Source: Paraperibacillus esterisolvens (lineage in GTDB: Bacteria; Bacillota; Bacilli; Bacillales; DSM-1321). Taken from it: DNA of 64,000 nucleotides. Below, in pieces: positions 51,090 to 58,532 of the stretch (positions are counted from its first letter, which is position 1; the number at the start of each line of letters is the position of its first letter). The notes under the pieces were generated by a model. That model made no database searches, was not told the origin of the DNA, and saw nothing but the letters and a program-made list of their open reading frames with translations. Made by a program: the position numbers and the translations under genes. The stretch covers positions 3,844,001 to 3,908,000 of the forward strand of contig NZ_CP143545.1 of assembly GCF_046237625.1 (NCBI RefSeq), given 5' to 3'.

Positions 51090-51151
51090 ATTACTGTTAT
51101 GGGATATTATGTAGAATGATGTAAAATGAGTAAATTTTAGGGGTGGAGTTT

Positions 51152-52189
51152 TTGAAAAAGACGATTGCGGCATTGACTGCTTCTATTATTATATCAGGCA
51201 GTTTGGTTCCTTCTGGCTTAGCAGCTTCCTATAAGGTGAAGAGCGGCGACACTCTCAGCAGGATCGCCCAGAATAACGGTGTGACAGTTGCGCAGCTGAA
51301 GGAAATGAACAAGCTGAAAACCGACGCCATTTTCCTTGGCCAGACGCTTCAGGTTCCGGATAAGAAGCCGGCTGCTAAACCTGCTCCTAAACCTGCCGCA
51401 CCCAAACAGACGGTCTATACGGTCGTAAAGGGCGACTCTCTTGATAAAATTGCGCGGAAATATAAAACCACGGTATCCAGCCTGAAAAAGTGGAACAGCC
51501 TGGAGAACGACACCATCAAGCCCGGCCAAAAACTTAAGGTCACGGCACCAGCTGCTAAACCTGCTCCAAAGCCGGCTGTAAAGCCCGCTCCAAAACCGGT
51601 ACAGCCCTCAAAAACACCATCTGTAAACTATGAAGTCCAGCCCGGTGACAGCCTCTGGCTGATTTCGTCCAAATACGGCGTAACCACAGCAGAGCTCATT
51701 CAGGCCAACAAGCTGAAGACCGAAAGCATCCAGGCGGGACAAAAGCTTGTAATCCCGAATCCTAAGAAGGCACCTGCAGCTCCTGCGAAACCTCCTGCCA
51801 AGCCGACAGGAACACAAGCCGCAAATATCCAGCTGGCCATAGACGAAGGACATAAATACTTAGGAGTTCCCTATTTGTACGGCGGCTCCACTCCTGCAGG
51901 CTTCGACTGCAGCGGATTTGCATATTACATATTCAGCCAATCAGGCTTTGACATCAAGCGTACAAGCTCTGCAAACTACTTCAGCCAGGGCCGGACGGTA
52001 GCACAGCCCCAGGCCGGCGACTTTATTTTCTTTTCGCCAAGCCCCGGCTCGCCAAGCATCACTCACATGGGAGTCTATATCGGGGACGGCCAGTTCATCC
52101 ATGCCGACTCCACCAGGGGAATCACCATCACTTCGACAGAAGTCTCCTATTTCAAAACAAGGTTCCTCGGCTATAAGAGATTATTTTAA
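51152..52189 (+). CDS. Cell wall DL-endopeptidase with three LysM domains and NlpC/P60 domain
   Basis: A secreted peptidoglycan hydrolase of the LytE/LytF/CwlS type that cuts the D-gamma-glutamyl-diaminopimelate bond. The TTG at 51152 is chosen since the in-frame GTG at 51143 lies inside the AGGGGTGGAG ribosome site. A signal peptide (about 1-25) is followed by three LysM repeats (about 26-70, 87-129, 155-198, each with GDSL/GDTL and an N-x-L-x-x-D/S-x-I ending), joined by Pro/Ala/Lys linkers. The NlpC/P60 domain (about 225-345) has the catalytic Cys in GFDCSGFAYY, His in THMGVYIGDG and the third residue in FIHADS. Confidence 0.94.
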   Translation: MKKTIAALTASIIISGSLVPSGLAASYKVKSGDTLSRIAQNNGVTVAQLKEMNKLKTDAIFLGQTLQVPDKKPAAKPAPKPAAPKQTVYTVVKGDSLDKIARKYKTTVSSLKKWNSLENDTIKPGQKLKVTAPAAKPAPKPAVKPAPKPVQPSKTPSVNYEVQPGDSLWLISSKYGVTTAELIQANKLKTESIQAGQKLVIPNPKKAPAAPAKPPAKPTGTQAANIQLAIDEGHKYLGVPYLYGGSTPAGFDCSGFAYYIFSQSGFDIKRTSSANYFSQGRTVAQPQAGDFIFFSPSPGSPSITHMGVYIGDGQFIHADSTRGITITSTEVSYFKTRFLGYKRLF

Positions 52190-52459
52190 AACCAACTTTA
52201 AGAGGCGTCCCACAAGGGTCTGGCTCCCTCTTTTTGTCACCGCATAAGGAAGGTCAATCCGGCCTGCCCGCGTGTGACTAAAGGGACCCGGCCCTTTGCT
52301 TTTAGGGACAGCCCTTACTTAACAGCCTTTTTCCTCTCCCTGCCAATTTCCTGCTATTGCTTGTCTAACACATATTTAGCTAGTAGAATAATGAAGTTGA
52401 CTTGTAAGCGGAACACTAGATGAAACAAACGACTAATTAATGTAGGAAGGTTTTTTACT
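52190..52459. other. Intergenic region before the MBOAT gene
   Basis: GGGTCTGGCTCCC and GGGACCCGGCCC at 52205-52320 look like degenerate family A material. The downstream half carries a promoter at 52361-52389. No gene is supported. Confidence 0.5.
52361..52389 (+). promoter_or_regulatory. Sigma-A-type promoter of the MBOAT-DHHW unit
   Basis: TTGTCT, a 17-base spacer and TAGAAT match four and five of six consensus bases. It lies 70 bases before the MBOAT start. Confidence 0.6.
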
Positions 52460-53881
52460 ATGTTATTCAGCTCAACCGTTTTCCTTTTTCTATTTTTGCC
52501 AGTTGTACTTGTTGTTTATTACATACTGCCACGGGCATTCAAGAACACCTGGCTTCTTGGGGTGAGCCTTGCCTTTTACGCATGGGGCGAGCCTGAATTC
52601 CTGCCAATCATGCTGTTCTCCATCGCGATCAACTATGTGTTCGCCATCATCGTTGATAAAAAGCGCGAGAGCAAAACAGCGGTCAGATGGATCCTGGCTG
52701 TGGCGGTCATCTCCAACCTGACGCTGCTGGGCTACTTTAAATATGCAGGTTTTATCGTTGAAAATGTGAACAGCCTGTTCGGAACGGATTATGCCAATCC
52801 GAATGTACCGCTGCCGCTCGGGATTTCCTTTTATACCTTCCAGGCAATCAGCTATGTGATCGACGTATACCGCCGCGACGGCGGAGTTCAGAAGAATCCA
52901 ATCAATATGGCGCTCTATAAGTCTCTCTTTCCACAGCTGATCGCAGGTCCGATTGTACGCTACCAGACGGTATCCGATCAAATCAAGGACCGGAAAGAAA
53001 CTTTTGAGAAATTCGCCTACGGAACCAAGCGTTTCATCATCGGACTTGGAAAAAAGATGTTCCTTGCGAACAACTGCGGCTGGGTGGCTGATCAGGTGTT
53101 TTCCCAGAACCCTGACGAAATATCGATGGGGCTTGCCTGGATCGGGATCATCGCCTACTCTCTTCAGATTTACTTTGATTTCTCCGGATACTCCGACATG
53201 GCGATTGGACTTGGAAAAATGTTCGGCTTTGATTTCCTTGAAAACTTTAACTATCCATATATCTCCCGTTCTGTAGCAGAATTCTGGAGAAGATGGCATA
53301 TATCACTCGGCACCTGGTTCCGTGATTATCTGTATATCCCGCTTGGCGGAAGCCGCGTGTCTGAATGGAAGGTTTACCGGAATCTCGCTGCCGTCTGGTT
53401 CGCCACCGGCATCTGGCACGGGGCGAGCTGGACCTTCATCGCATGGGGCGTCTATTATGGCGTGTTCATCATGCTTGAGAGAGCATTCCTTGGAAAGCTC
53501 CTTAAAAAATGGCCGGTATTCATCCAGCACATCTATGCGCTTCTCGTGGTTATCGCCGGATGGGTATTCTTCCGGGCTGAAACCTTTACGTATGCCATCG
53601 GTTATTACAAGGCGATGCTCGGCTTGAATGGAGCCGGCATTTGGAGTGCGGACGCAGGGTATTATTTCTCACAGTACGGAATCCTGATTCTGCTCGCAAT
53701 CATCGGCGCCACTCCGCTTTTAGTCACCATCAATAAAAGCGTGCTTGAGAAACGACCGACTCTGTACACCAGGACCGCCTGGGATATCGGCAAAACCGGC
53801 TTTTACCTGCTGGTAATGGCAATCGGCATCGTCTCTGTCGTCGCCAACACTTTCAATCCGTTCATTTACTTCCGCTTCTAG
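52460..53881 (+). CDS. MBOAT family membrane O-acyltransferase (AlgI/DltB/PatA type)
   Basis: MBOAT proteins pass an acyl group from a cytosolic donor to a carrier or partner enzyme on the outside, most often acetyl for polysaccharide O-acetylation. The 473 residues have about ten membrane helices. The family signature is at about 273-295 (WRRWHISLGTWFRDYLYIPLGG in two parts), and the catalytic His is in GIWHGASWTFIAWG (about 315-328). It forms a two-gene unit with the DHHW protein (30-base gap). Next to wall-polymer genes and slaP-secA2 its role is likely acylation of a wall polymer, as for PatA in B. anthracis. Confidence 0.92.
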   Translation: MLFSSTVFLFLFLPVVLVVYYILPRAFKNTWLLGVSLAFYAWGEPEFLPIMLFSIAINYVFAIIVDKKRESKTAVRWILAVAVISNLTLLGYFKYAGFIVENVNSLFGTDYANPNVPLPLGISFYTFQAISYVIDVYRRDGGVQKNPINMALYKSLFPQLIAGPIVRYQTVSDQIKDRKETFEKFAYGTKRFIIGLGKKMFLANNCGWVADQVFSQNPDEISMGLAWIGIIAYSLQIYFDFSGYSDMAIGLGKMFGFDFLENFNYPYISRSVAEFWRRWHISLGTWFRDYLYIPLGGSRVSEWKVYRNLAAVWFATGIWHGASWTFIAWGVYYGVFIMLERAFLGKLLKKWPVFIQHIYALLVVIAGWVFFRAETFTYAIGYYKAMLGLNGAGIWSADAGYYFSQYGILILLAIIGATPLLVTINKSVLEKRPTLYTRTAWDIGKTGFYLLVMAIGIVSVVANTFNPFIYFRF

Positions 53882-53911
53882 ACCTAAAAAGATGGGAGGT
53901 TACCGACAAAC

Positions 53912-55108
53912 ATGAAGCATGCTTTATCGAATTACATTGTAACTGGAGTTTTCCTTTTGATCATTGCCGTTTTCACCATCTGGACATGGTCAGCGAAGGA
54001 CCTTAAGCTCTCTGTCCTAGAAAACCGGAATCTAACGCAGAGGCCGGATGCCAATGTGGAATCCGTCATTTCCGGGGACTATACAAAACGCTTTGAATCG
54101 TATTATAACGACCAGTTCCCAACGCGCGAGCGCTTTGTGGAAATTAACTCGAAAATTAATAAATATGTGCTCCGCCAGGATGTCGTCCGGAACGTTTACG
54201 TTCACAAGGACGGCTACCTCCTGAGCCCGGTCAAGGAAGGCAAGGATTCAGATGCCGAGAAGATTGCGGGCAAAATCAACACCTTCACAGAAAAAGCCAA
54301 GGAACTGGGCGCAGACACATACTTCACGCTCATGCCAAACAAGTCAACTACCATGGAAGACAAATTTCCGGGCTATTTCCCCAGCTTCGGCAAAAAAAAT
54401 ACGGCACAGCTCATGAAGAAAATCAGCCCATCCGCCCACCCGGTCAACCCTTTGCTGACAGTCCAGTCGCATCTGGACAAAGGGAATATGTATTTTTACA
54501 GCGACCACCACTGGAAAGCAAAAGCCGCCTTCTATGCCTATCAGGATGTTATGGCAAAAATGGCTGAGGATGACCCTGCCGTCGGAGCTCCCCGCAAATT
54601 CGATGATTATGAATGGAAGGAAGAAGGCAAGCCCTTCTACGGGTCAGATGCAAGGACCACCACGAAGGCTTATGTAAAGAAGCATGACACAGTAACAGTG
54701 GCCACACCTAAATTCAGCGAAGAAAAAATCAATGTCTGCTATAACGCTGTCTGTGACCGCGGTTTTTACAATATGGACTTGCTTGACCGGGATGAATTGT
54801 ACACCAACCGGTACGGCGCTTATCTGGGCGGCGACCATCCGGAAACAGCGATCTATAATCCGAACAAAAAGGGCCAGACGCTCCTGATCATCAAAGATTC
54901 CTATGCCAATGCTGCCATCCAGTTCTTTGCCCGGCATTTTGAGGAAACACGGGTGCTCGATCTTCGCCATTACAAGAAAATGAATGTAGAACAATATATC
55001 AAAACCTATGAAGTGGATAAAATCATTATCCTGCACAATGTAAATTCCATCTATGTCACACCAAGTTTGACCAACTATGAACATCCTGGCATGGGAGAAA
55101 ACCAGTAA
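53912..55108 (+). CDS. DHHW/AlgX-like extracellular acyltransferase partner
   Basis: The 398 residues have one N-terminal membrane helix (about 7-27) and an extracellular SGNH-like domain. The DHHW family name motif appears as YSDHHWKAKAAFYAY (about 194-208), and the nucleophile Ser is likely in LLIIKDSYANAAIQFF (about 327-342). Such proteins take the acyl group delivered by an MBOAT partner and put it on a polysaccharide. GGGAGG precedes the ATG. It pairs with the upstream MBOAT gene. The acceptor polymer is unknown. Confidence 0.88.
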   Translation: MKHALSNYIVTGVFLLIIAVFTIWTWSAKDLKLSVLENRNLTQRPDANVESVISGDYTKRFESYYNDQFPTRERFVEINSKINKYVLRQDVVRNVYVHKDGYLLSPVKEGKDSDAEKIAGKINTFTEKAKELGADTYFTLMPNKSTTMEDKFPGYFPSFGKKNTAQLMKKISPSAHPVNPLLTVQSHLDKGNMYFYSDHHWKAKAAFYAYQDVMAKMAEDDPAVGAPRKFDDYEWKEEGKPFYGSDARTTTKAYVKKHDTVTVATPKFSEEKINVCYNAVCDRGFYNMDLLDRDELYTNRYGAYLGGDHPETAIYNPNKKGQTLLIIKDSYANAAIQFFARHFEETRVLDLRHYKKMNVEQYIKTYEVDKIIILHNVNSIYVTPSLTNYEHPGMGENQ

Positions 55109-55270
55109 CCATCCAATAATGGTATGTTTTGACATTGTTTTAAAATATTTTTTATACTAAATTATATGAATAGACAGACTAATCTCATTTCATATAGAAC
55201 CCTAGACATAGAAAAGATGGCTGCTGCAGGGATTCCCCCGCGGCCCATCTTGCTGTAATGGAGGAGTTAG

Positions 55271-55675
55271 ATGATGGATCAAAACAAAGACCTTTTAGAA
55301 CAGTTAAAAGCGCATCCGCCGAAAATCATCGGCGGATATAAAAAGCCGGGCTGGGCCCTGAAGGTTCTCGATAAAATCAGCAATGACGCCGCCGAGTACG
55401 AGTCAGACCGCTCTGCCGTCACAGCCAAAGCAATCCTTGAGGCAGCAGACAGCACCTACTATCCAGCCTTCCTCACCCTCGACCTGAACAACGGGGGGCA
55501 GATTGCCGGCGCTTACTTCATTTCAGAAAAAAATGAACAATTCGAGCTGCTGCCATTTGAACTCGCCAAAGAATTCATTCCTAAAGAAGAATCCAAGCTC
55601 ACTCCATTCAAATACCGCACCCTCGAACAAATTGAAGGCGATGAATACCAGGCCAACTGGCCCGACTTCACCTGA
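55271..55675 (+). CDS. Hypothetical protein, 134 residues
   Basis: I do not recognise this protein. It begins behind GGAGGAG with two ATGs in a row, and has KIIGGYKKPGWALKVLDKIS near the N terminus in two blocks, then an alternating pattern suggestive of beta strands (YYPAFLTLDLNNGGQIAGAYF). It is soluble and acidic at the C terminus. A hairpin with AAGATGG/CCATCTT arms at 55214-55251 precedes it by 20 bases and may be the end of the previous transcript or a leader structure. Confidence 0.75.
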   Translation: MMDQNKDLLEQLKAHPPKIIGGYKKPGWALKVLDKISNDAAEYESDRSAVTAKAILEAADSTYYPAFLTLDLNNGGQIAGAYFISEKNEQFELLPFELAKEFIPKEESKLTPFKYRTLEQIEGDEYQANWPDFT

Positions 55676-55681
55676 CAGCCC

Positions 55682-55714
55682 CTGCCTGCCCCCTCTCCGG
55701 GACAGGCTTTTTTT
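55682..55714 (+). terminator. Terminator after the 134-residue gene
   Basis: GCCTGCCC pairs with GGGACAGGC (one bulge) and runs into TTTTTTT. Confidence 0.75.
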
Positions 55715-55777
55715 GTCCACAAAAAAAACTGCCTAACAACAGGTAATGTTAGACAGCCTAACTTATTATCATCTTTA

Positions 55778-56041
55778 TCATAGGGCCTGTTCCCATCCTT
55801 CTGAAGTCAGTGCCATAAATCTTGCTTTATCTTTTTGCTCCAAAGCTTTATCAATCTCTTCATAACGTTTCGCCGCAAGGAATTCACTCTGCACCTTTTC
55901 GATAATTTTCGTAGCGCCATGAGTATATTCCGTTCTGGCCTGAGTCAAAATCTTCTTCGTCTTCAAAGCATCTTTATCCATTAAGTAATCAGACTGCAAA
56001 TTGCCAAATTGATCACGGTTAGATTTGTATTCATGTTTCAT
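55778..56041 (-). CDS. Hypothetical helical protein, 87 residues
   Basis: I do not recognise this protein. It is charged and almost entirely helical (DALKTKKILTQARTEY, IIEKVQSEFLAAKRYEEID), without membrane or signal segments. AAAGG lies 12 bases before the ATG. The region upstream (56042-56240) leads into phased array 2. It could be a small cytosolic DNA- or protein-binding protein; nothing more can be supported. Confidence 0.65.
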   Translation of the reverse strand: MKHEYKSNRDQFGNLQSDYLMDKDALKTKKILTQARTEYTHGATKIIEKVQSEFLAAKRYEEIDKALEQKDKARFMALTSEGWEQAL

Positions 56042-56214
56042 AGGGGCTCACTGCCTTTCTGATAAAGGTATTTGTGATATAAATACCCCAATTTACAAAA
56101 TAATAACATCATTTATATTTTTCGGTTAAGACTGTGTGAAAGTTTGCGGCACCTTTGCTTTTATAACAGAAGGGTGCGGCGGGCAAATCTTGGACCGGCA
56201 GCATCGTGGTTCCC

Positions 56215-56412
56215 GTTAAGAACGTGATTGGCGGGTAAACCCAGGGCGTCCGCGGTTCTCGTCCAAGAACGCTATTGGCGAGTAAATCCGCGTTTTTGGC
56301 GAGTAAATCTCGAGTTCGGCGAGTAAAATCAGATTTCCGCGAGTAAAGTTGCTTGCTTGGCGAGTAAATACCCCTTTTCGGCTAGTAAACTATGGAAACC
56401 GGCGAGTAACGG
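56215..56412. repeat. Phased GTAA array 2 (8 units)
   Basis: GTAA lies at 56235, then at 56282, 56303, 56323, 56343, 56364, 56385 and 56406. The last seven are spaced 20-21 bases (mean 20.7). The unit is GGCGAGTAAAT-like; one unit is GGCTAGTAAAC, the second type seen in array 1. AAGAACG-TATTGGCG-GTAAA occurs twice at the left, 47 bases apart. The array fills the middle of the gap between two minus-strand genes; the rest of that gap (56413-56610) shows nothing I can name. Confidence 0.88.
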
Positions 56413-56614
56413 TGTTCAAAGGTCTTTTTTAAATACCCGCCGTGCCATGACTCCCGCCAAAATCACCTCATCTCAGGCAAAAACCATCCATTCCCATACC
56501 ACAATCAGCAAAAAAGCCTTCCTTTCCAGCCCATAAGCGGCAAGCTGTACAAAAAGCGCTCCAGCCGCGTGCACCTTCAAAGCTGGCTGGCCCTTTATCA
56601 CATACTCCTCCGCC

Positions 56615-56646
56615 AAAAAAACGGCCCCCCATAAGCGGGTGCCGCT
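56615..56646 (-). terminator. Terminator after the anti-sigma-like gene
   Basis: On the minus strand CGGCACCC pairs with GGGGGGCCG (small mismatch) and runs into TTTTTTT just after the stop. Confidence 0.75.
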
Positions 56647-56653
56647 TCCTTCT

Positions 56654-57709
56654 TCAATTCAGCCTCTTCTTATCTGAGCTCATAATCCAAATGCTGTACG
56701 AATCCCCCTTAACGAGTTCCTTCATCTCCGGACTTTGTAAAAATTCATGAATCAGCTTCTCCATATTCTGTCCGAATTCATCCGCATCTTTAGCTGTGCT
56801 TTTGATTTCGGTGCGGATGGAGATCTTCGGTTCAGGGTAAACGGTGTAGCCAATTCCTTTGGCATGGAAGTCTTTCTTGGCCATCAAGTCCTGGGCTATG
56901 GCAGAAATGACGGAGCTCCAGCGGTTGTCCTGTTCCCGTTTCGCAAGATTAATCTTCCGGATTTTGATTGGGTAAGGTTCTGCGTTATGCGCCTTCACCT
57001 CAGCCGCAATGGCCGCCTTCAGTTCCTCCACCCGTTTTTCCGTATCCGGAATTTCTACCTGGATGTCACGCACAACCTTTCCATCCGGTTTAAAGTCCCT
57101 GACGTATAAATCCATAATGTCGAAGCCGGCTTTCTTTAAACCTGCATGCAAGTCCTTCTCCAGCTCCTGACGCTTCATCTCTTTAGCATCCGGGGCTGGC
57201 TCTCTTTCCATGGCGCTTTGATCAAAGCGGTCGATAACAATTTTAAAAGCATCGTATCCTTGAGACTCCAGCGTTTTTTCAGCTAGCTTCCTAACGTCCC
57301 CCTTAATGCTGTCGTAATACTCCTTCGAGCCTTCGAGCTGGATGTGGAATTCTTTTTGCGGCTGATAGGAAACTCCGAGCCCGATGAATTTATAGTGCTT
57401 CTTTTCTAATTCCTTAACCATTAAATCATTGATGTCTTCCTTTTTAAACAGCAGCTTTAAATAAGGAATCTTGGAGGCCACATCGGCCATTACCGGTGAA
57501 ACAAAGGCCGAACTGATGAACAAACCGAGCAGCAGGACGGCCGCCGCGCTGTAAACTCCGAGCCTCTTCATCATCCGCTTTCTTTTATTTTGCCGCATGC
57601 CGCCCGCAATTCCCGCTTTGATTCCGCTCTCGAGCTTCTCATCGAAAACCACATCCTGAAGGACGGTGTCTGTCATGCTTCCGCGCAGATTTTTCAATTT
57701 ATCTTCCAA
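56654..57709 (-). CDS. Membrane protein paired with ECF sigma factor (DUF4030/DUF4179-like), probable anti-sigma
   Basis: The 351 residues have a cytosolic N-terminal part (about 1-60), one membrane helix (about 61-81, GVYSAAAVLLLGLFISSAFV) and a large extracellular domain with repeated E/K-rich alpha-beta segments. Its place right after an ECF sigma gene, with an 11-base overlap, and the single-helix layout argue for an anti-sigma or signal-sensing role. TTG at 57709 (EDKLKNLRGS) is chosen for AGAGGTGA six bases upstream. The family name is recalled, not checked. Confidence 0.75.
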   Translation of the reverse strand: MEDKLKNLRGSMTDTVLQDVVFDEKLESGIKAGIAGGMRQNKRKRMMKRLGVYSAAAVLLLGLFISSAFVSPVMADVASKIPYLKLLFKKEDINDLMVKELEKKHYKFIGLGVSYQPQKEFHIQLEGSKEYYDSIKGDVRKLAEKTLESQGYDAFKIVIDRFDQSAMEREPAPDAKEMKRQELEKDLHAGLKKAGFDIMDLYVRDFKPDGKVVRDIQVEIPDTEKRVEELKAAIAAEVKAHNAEPYPIKIRKINLAKREQDNRWSSVISAIAQDLMAKKDFHAKGIGYTVYPEPKISIRTEIKSTAKDADEFGQNMEKLIHEFLQSPEMKELVKGDSYSIWIMSSDKKRLN

Positions 57710-58256
57710 GCGAATCACCTCTCTCATACATGTCTTTTAATAGCTTTCGTCCGCGGTGCAGCCTTGTTTTTACGGTACCGGCACTGATTGAAAGGAGTGT
57801 GCTGATTTGATCGATGCTGTATTCCTCGAAGTAATACAGATAAATGACCTCCCTGTATTTGACCGGAAGGGACAGTACCCGTACCGAAAGCTCTCTGTCC
57901 TCCATTTTCTTTAAGACGGCAGCCTCGGGACTGTCTCCATCCGACCGGTGATCGTCAAACAAGGCTCCTGTTATTTTCCTGCTTCTGTATGACCAGGATT
58001 TCAGCACATCCTTGCATCGGTTTCCTGTAATCCGGTACAGCCAGGTTTTAATGGATGAATCTCCGCGGAAAGCATCCAGATTTTTATAGCAGCTGATAAA
58101 GACCTCCTGCGTTATATCCTCGGCAAGGCTTTTATCTTTTACGTAGGAATATGCCAGCCACAAGACACTCTGGCCATATTCCTTCATAATACTGTCAAAT
58201 GTAATGTTGCCCTGATCGATCTTCTGTTCCTGATTACGCGCGCTTTGCATATTCAT
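57699..58256 (-). CDS. ECF-type RNA polymerase sigma factor
   Basis: The 185 residues hold region 2 (about 25-95, with YVKDKSLAEDITQEVFISCY and SIKTWLYRITGNRCKD) and region 4 (about 125-178, with LPVKYREVIYLYYFEEYSIDQIS and TVKTRLHRGRKLLK). It lacks regions 1 and 3, as ECF sigmas do. AAAGGAGG precedes the ATG. It probably turns on its own operon and cell-envelope genes under stress; the target promoter cannot be read from here. Relation to SigV/SigX/YlaC groups is not resolved. Confidence 0.93.
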   Translation of the reverse strand: MNMQSARNQEQKIDQGNITFDSIMKEYGQSVLWLAYSYVKDKSLAEDITQEVFISCYKNLDAFRGDSSIKTWLYRITGNRCKDVLKSWSYRSRKITGALFDDHRSDGDSPEAAVLKKMEDRELSVRVLSLPVKYREVIYLYYFEEYSIDQISTLLSISAGTVKTRLHRGRKLLKDMYERGDSLGR

Positions 58257-58532
58257 GCCGGCCTCCTTTCTCTACACATACAGACGACAGTTTGCCAGAA
58301 TGGTTCCCTGCATATTATAAAAACTTGGAATCTATTGGTTTAAGAGGCGTACGATGAGGGTATGGGTAAATATTCATAGATACTATGAAGCTTCCTTTCT
58401 GCGTTCCATCTTCAGGGAAAAATCCTCCTAATTACTCATTTTAATACGTTATCACTGATTCTTCGAAGCTAATAGTATACAATGATTCTTTACACTTCCG
58501 CTTTACTTTGTAAAAAGGCAGGGAAATTCACC

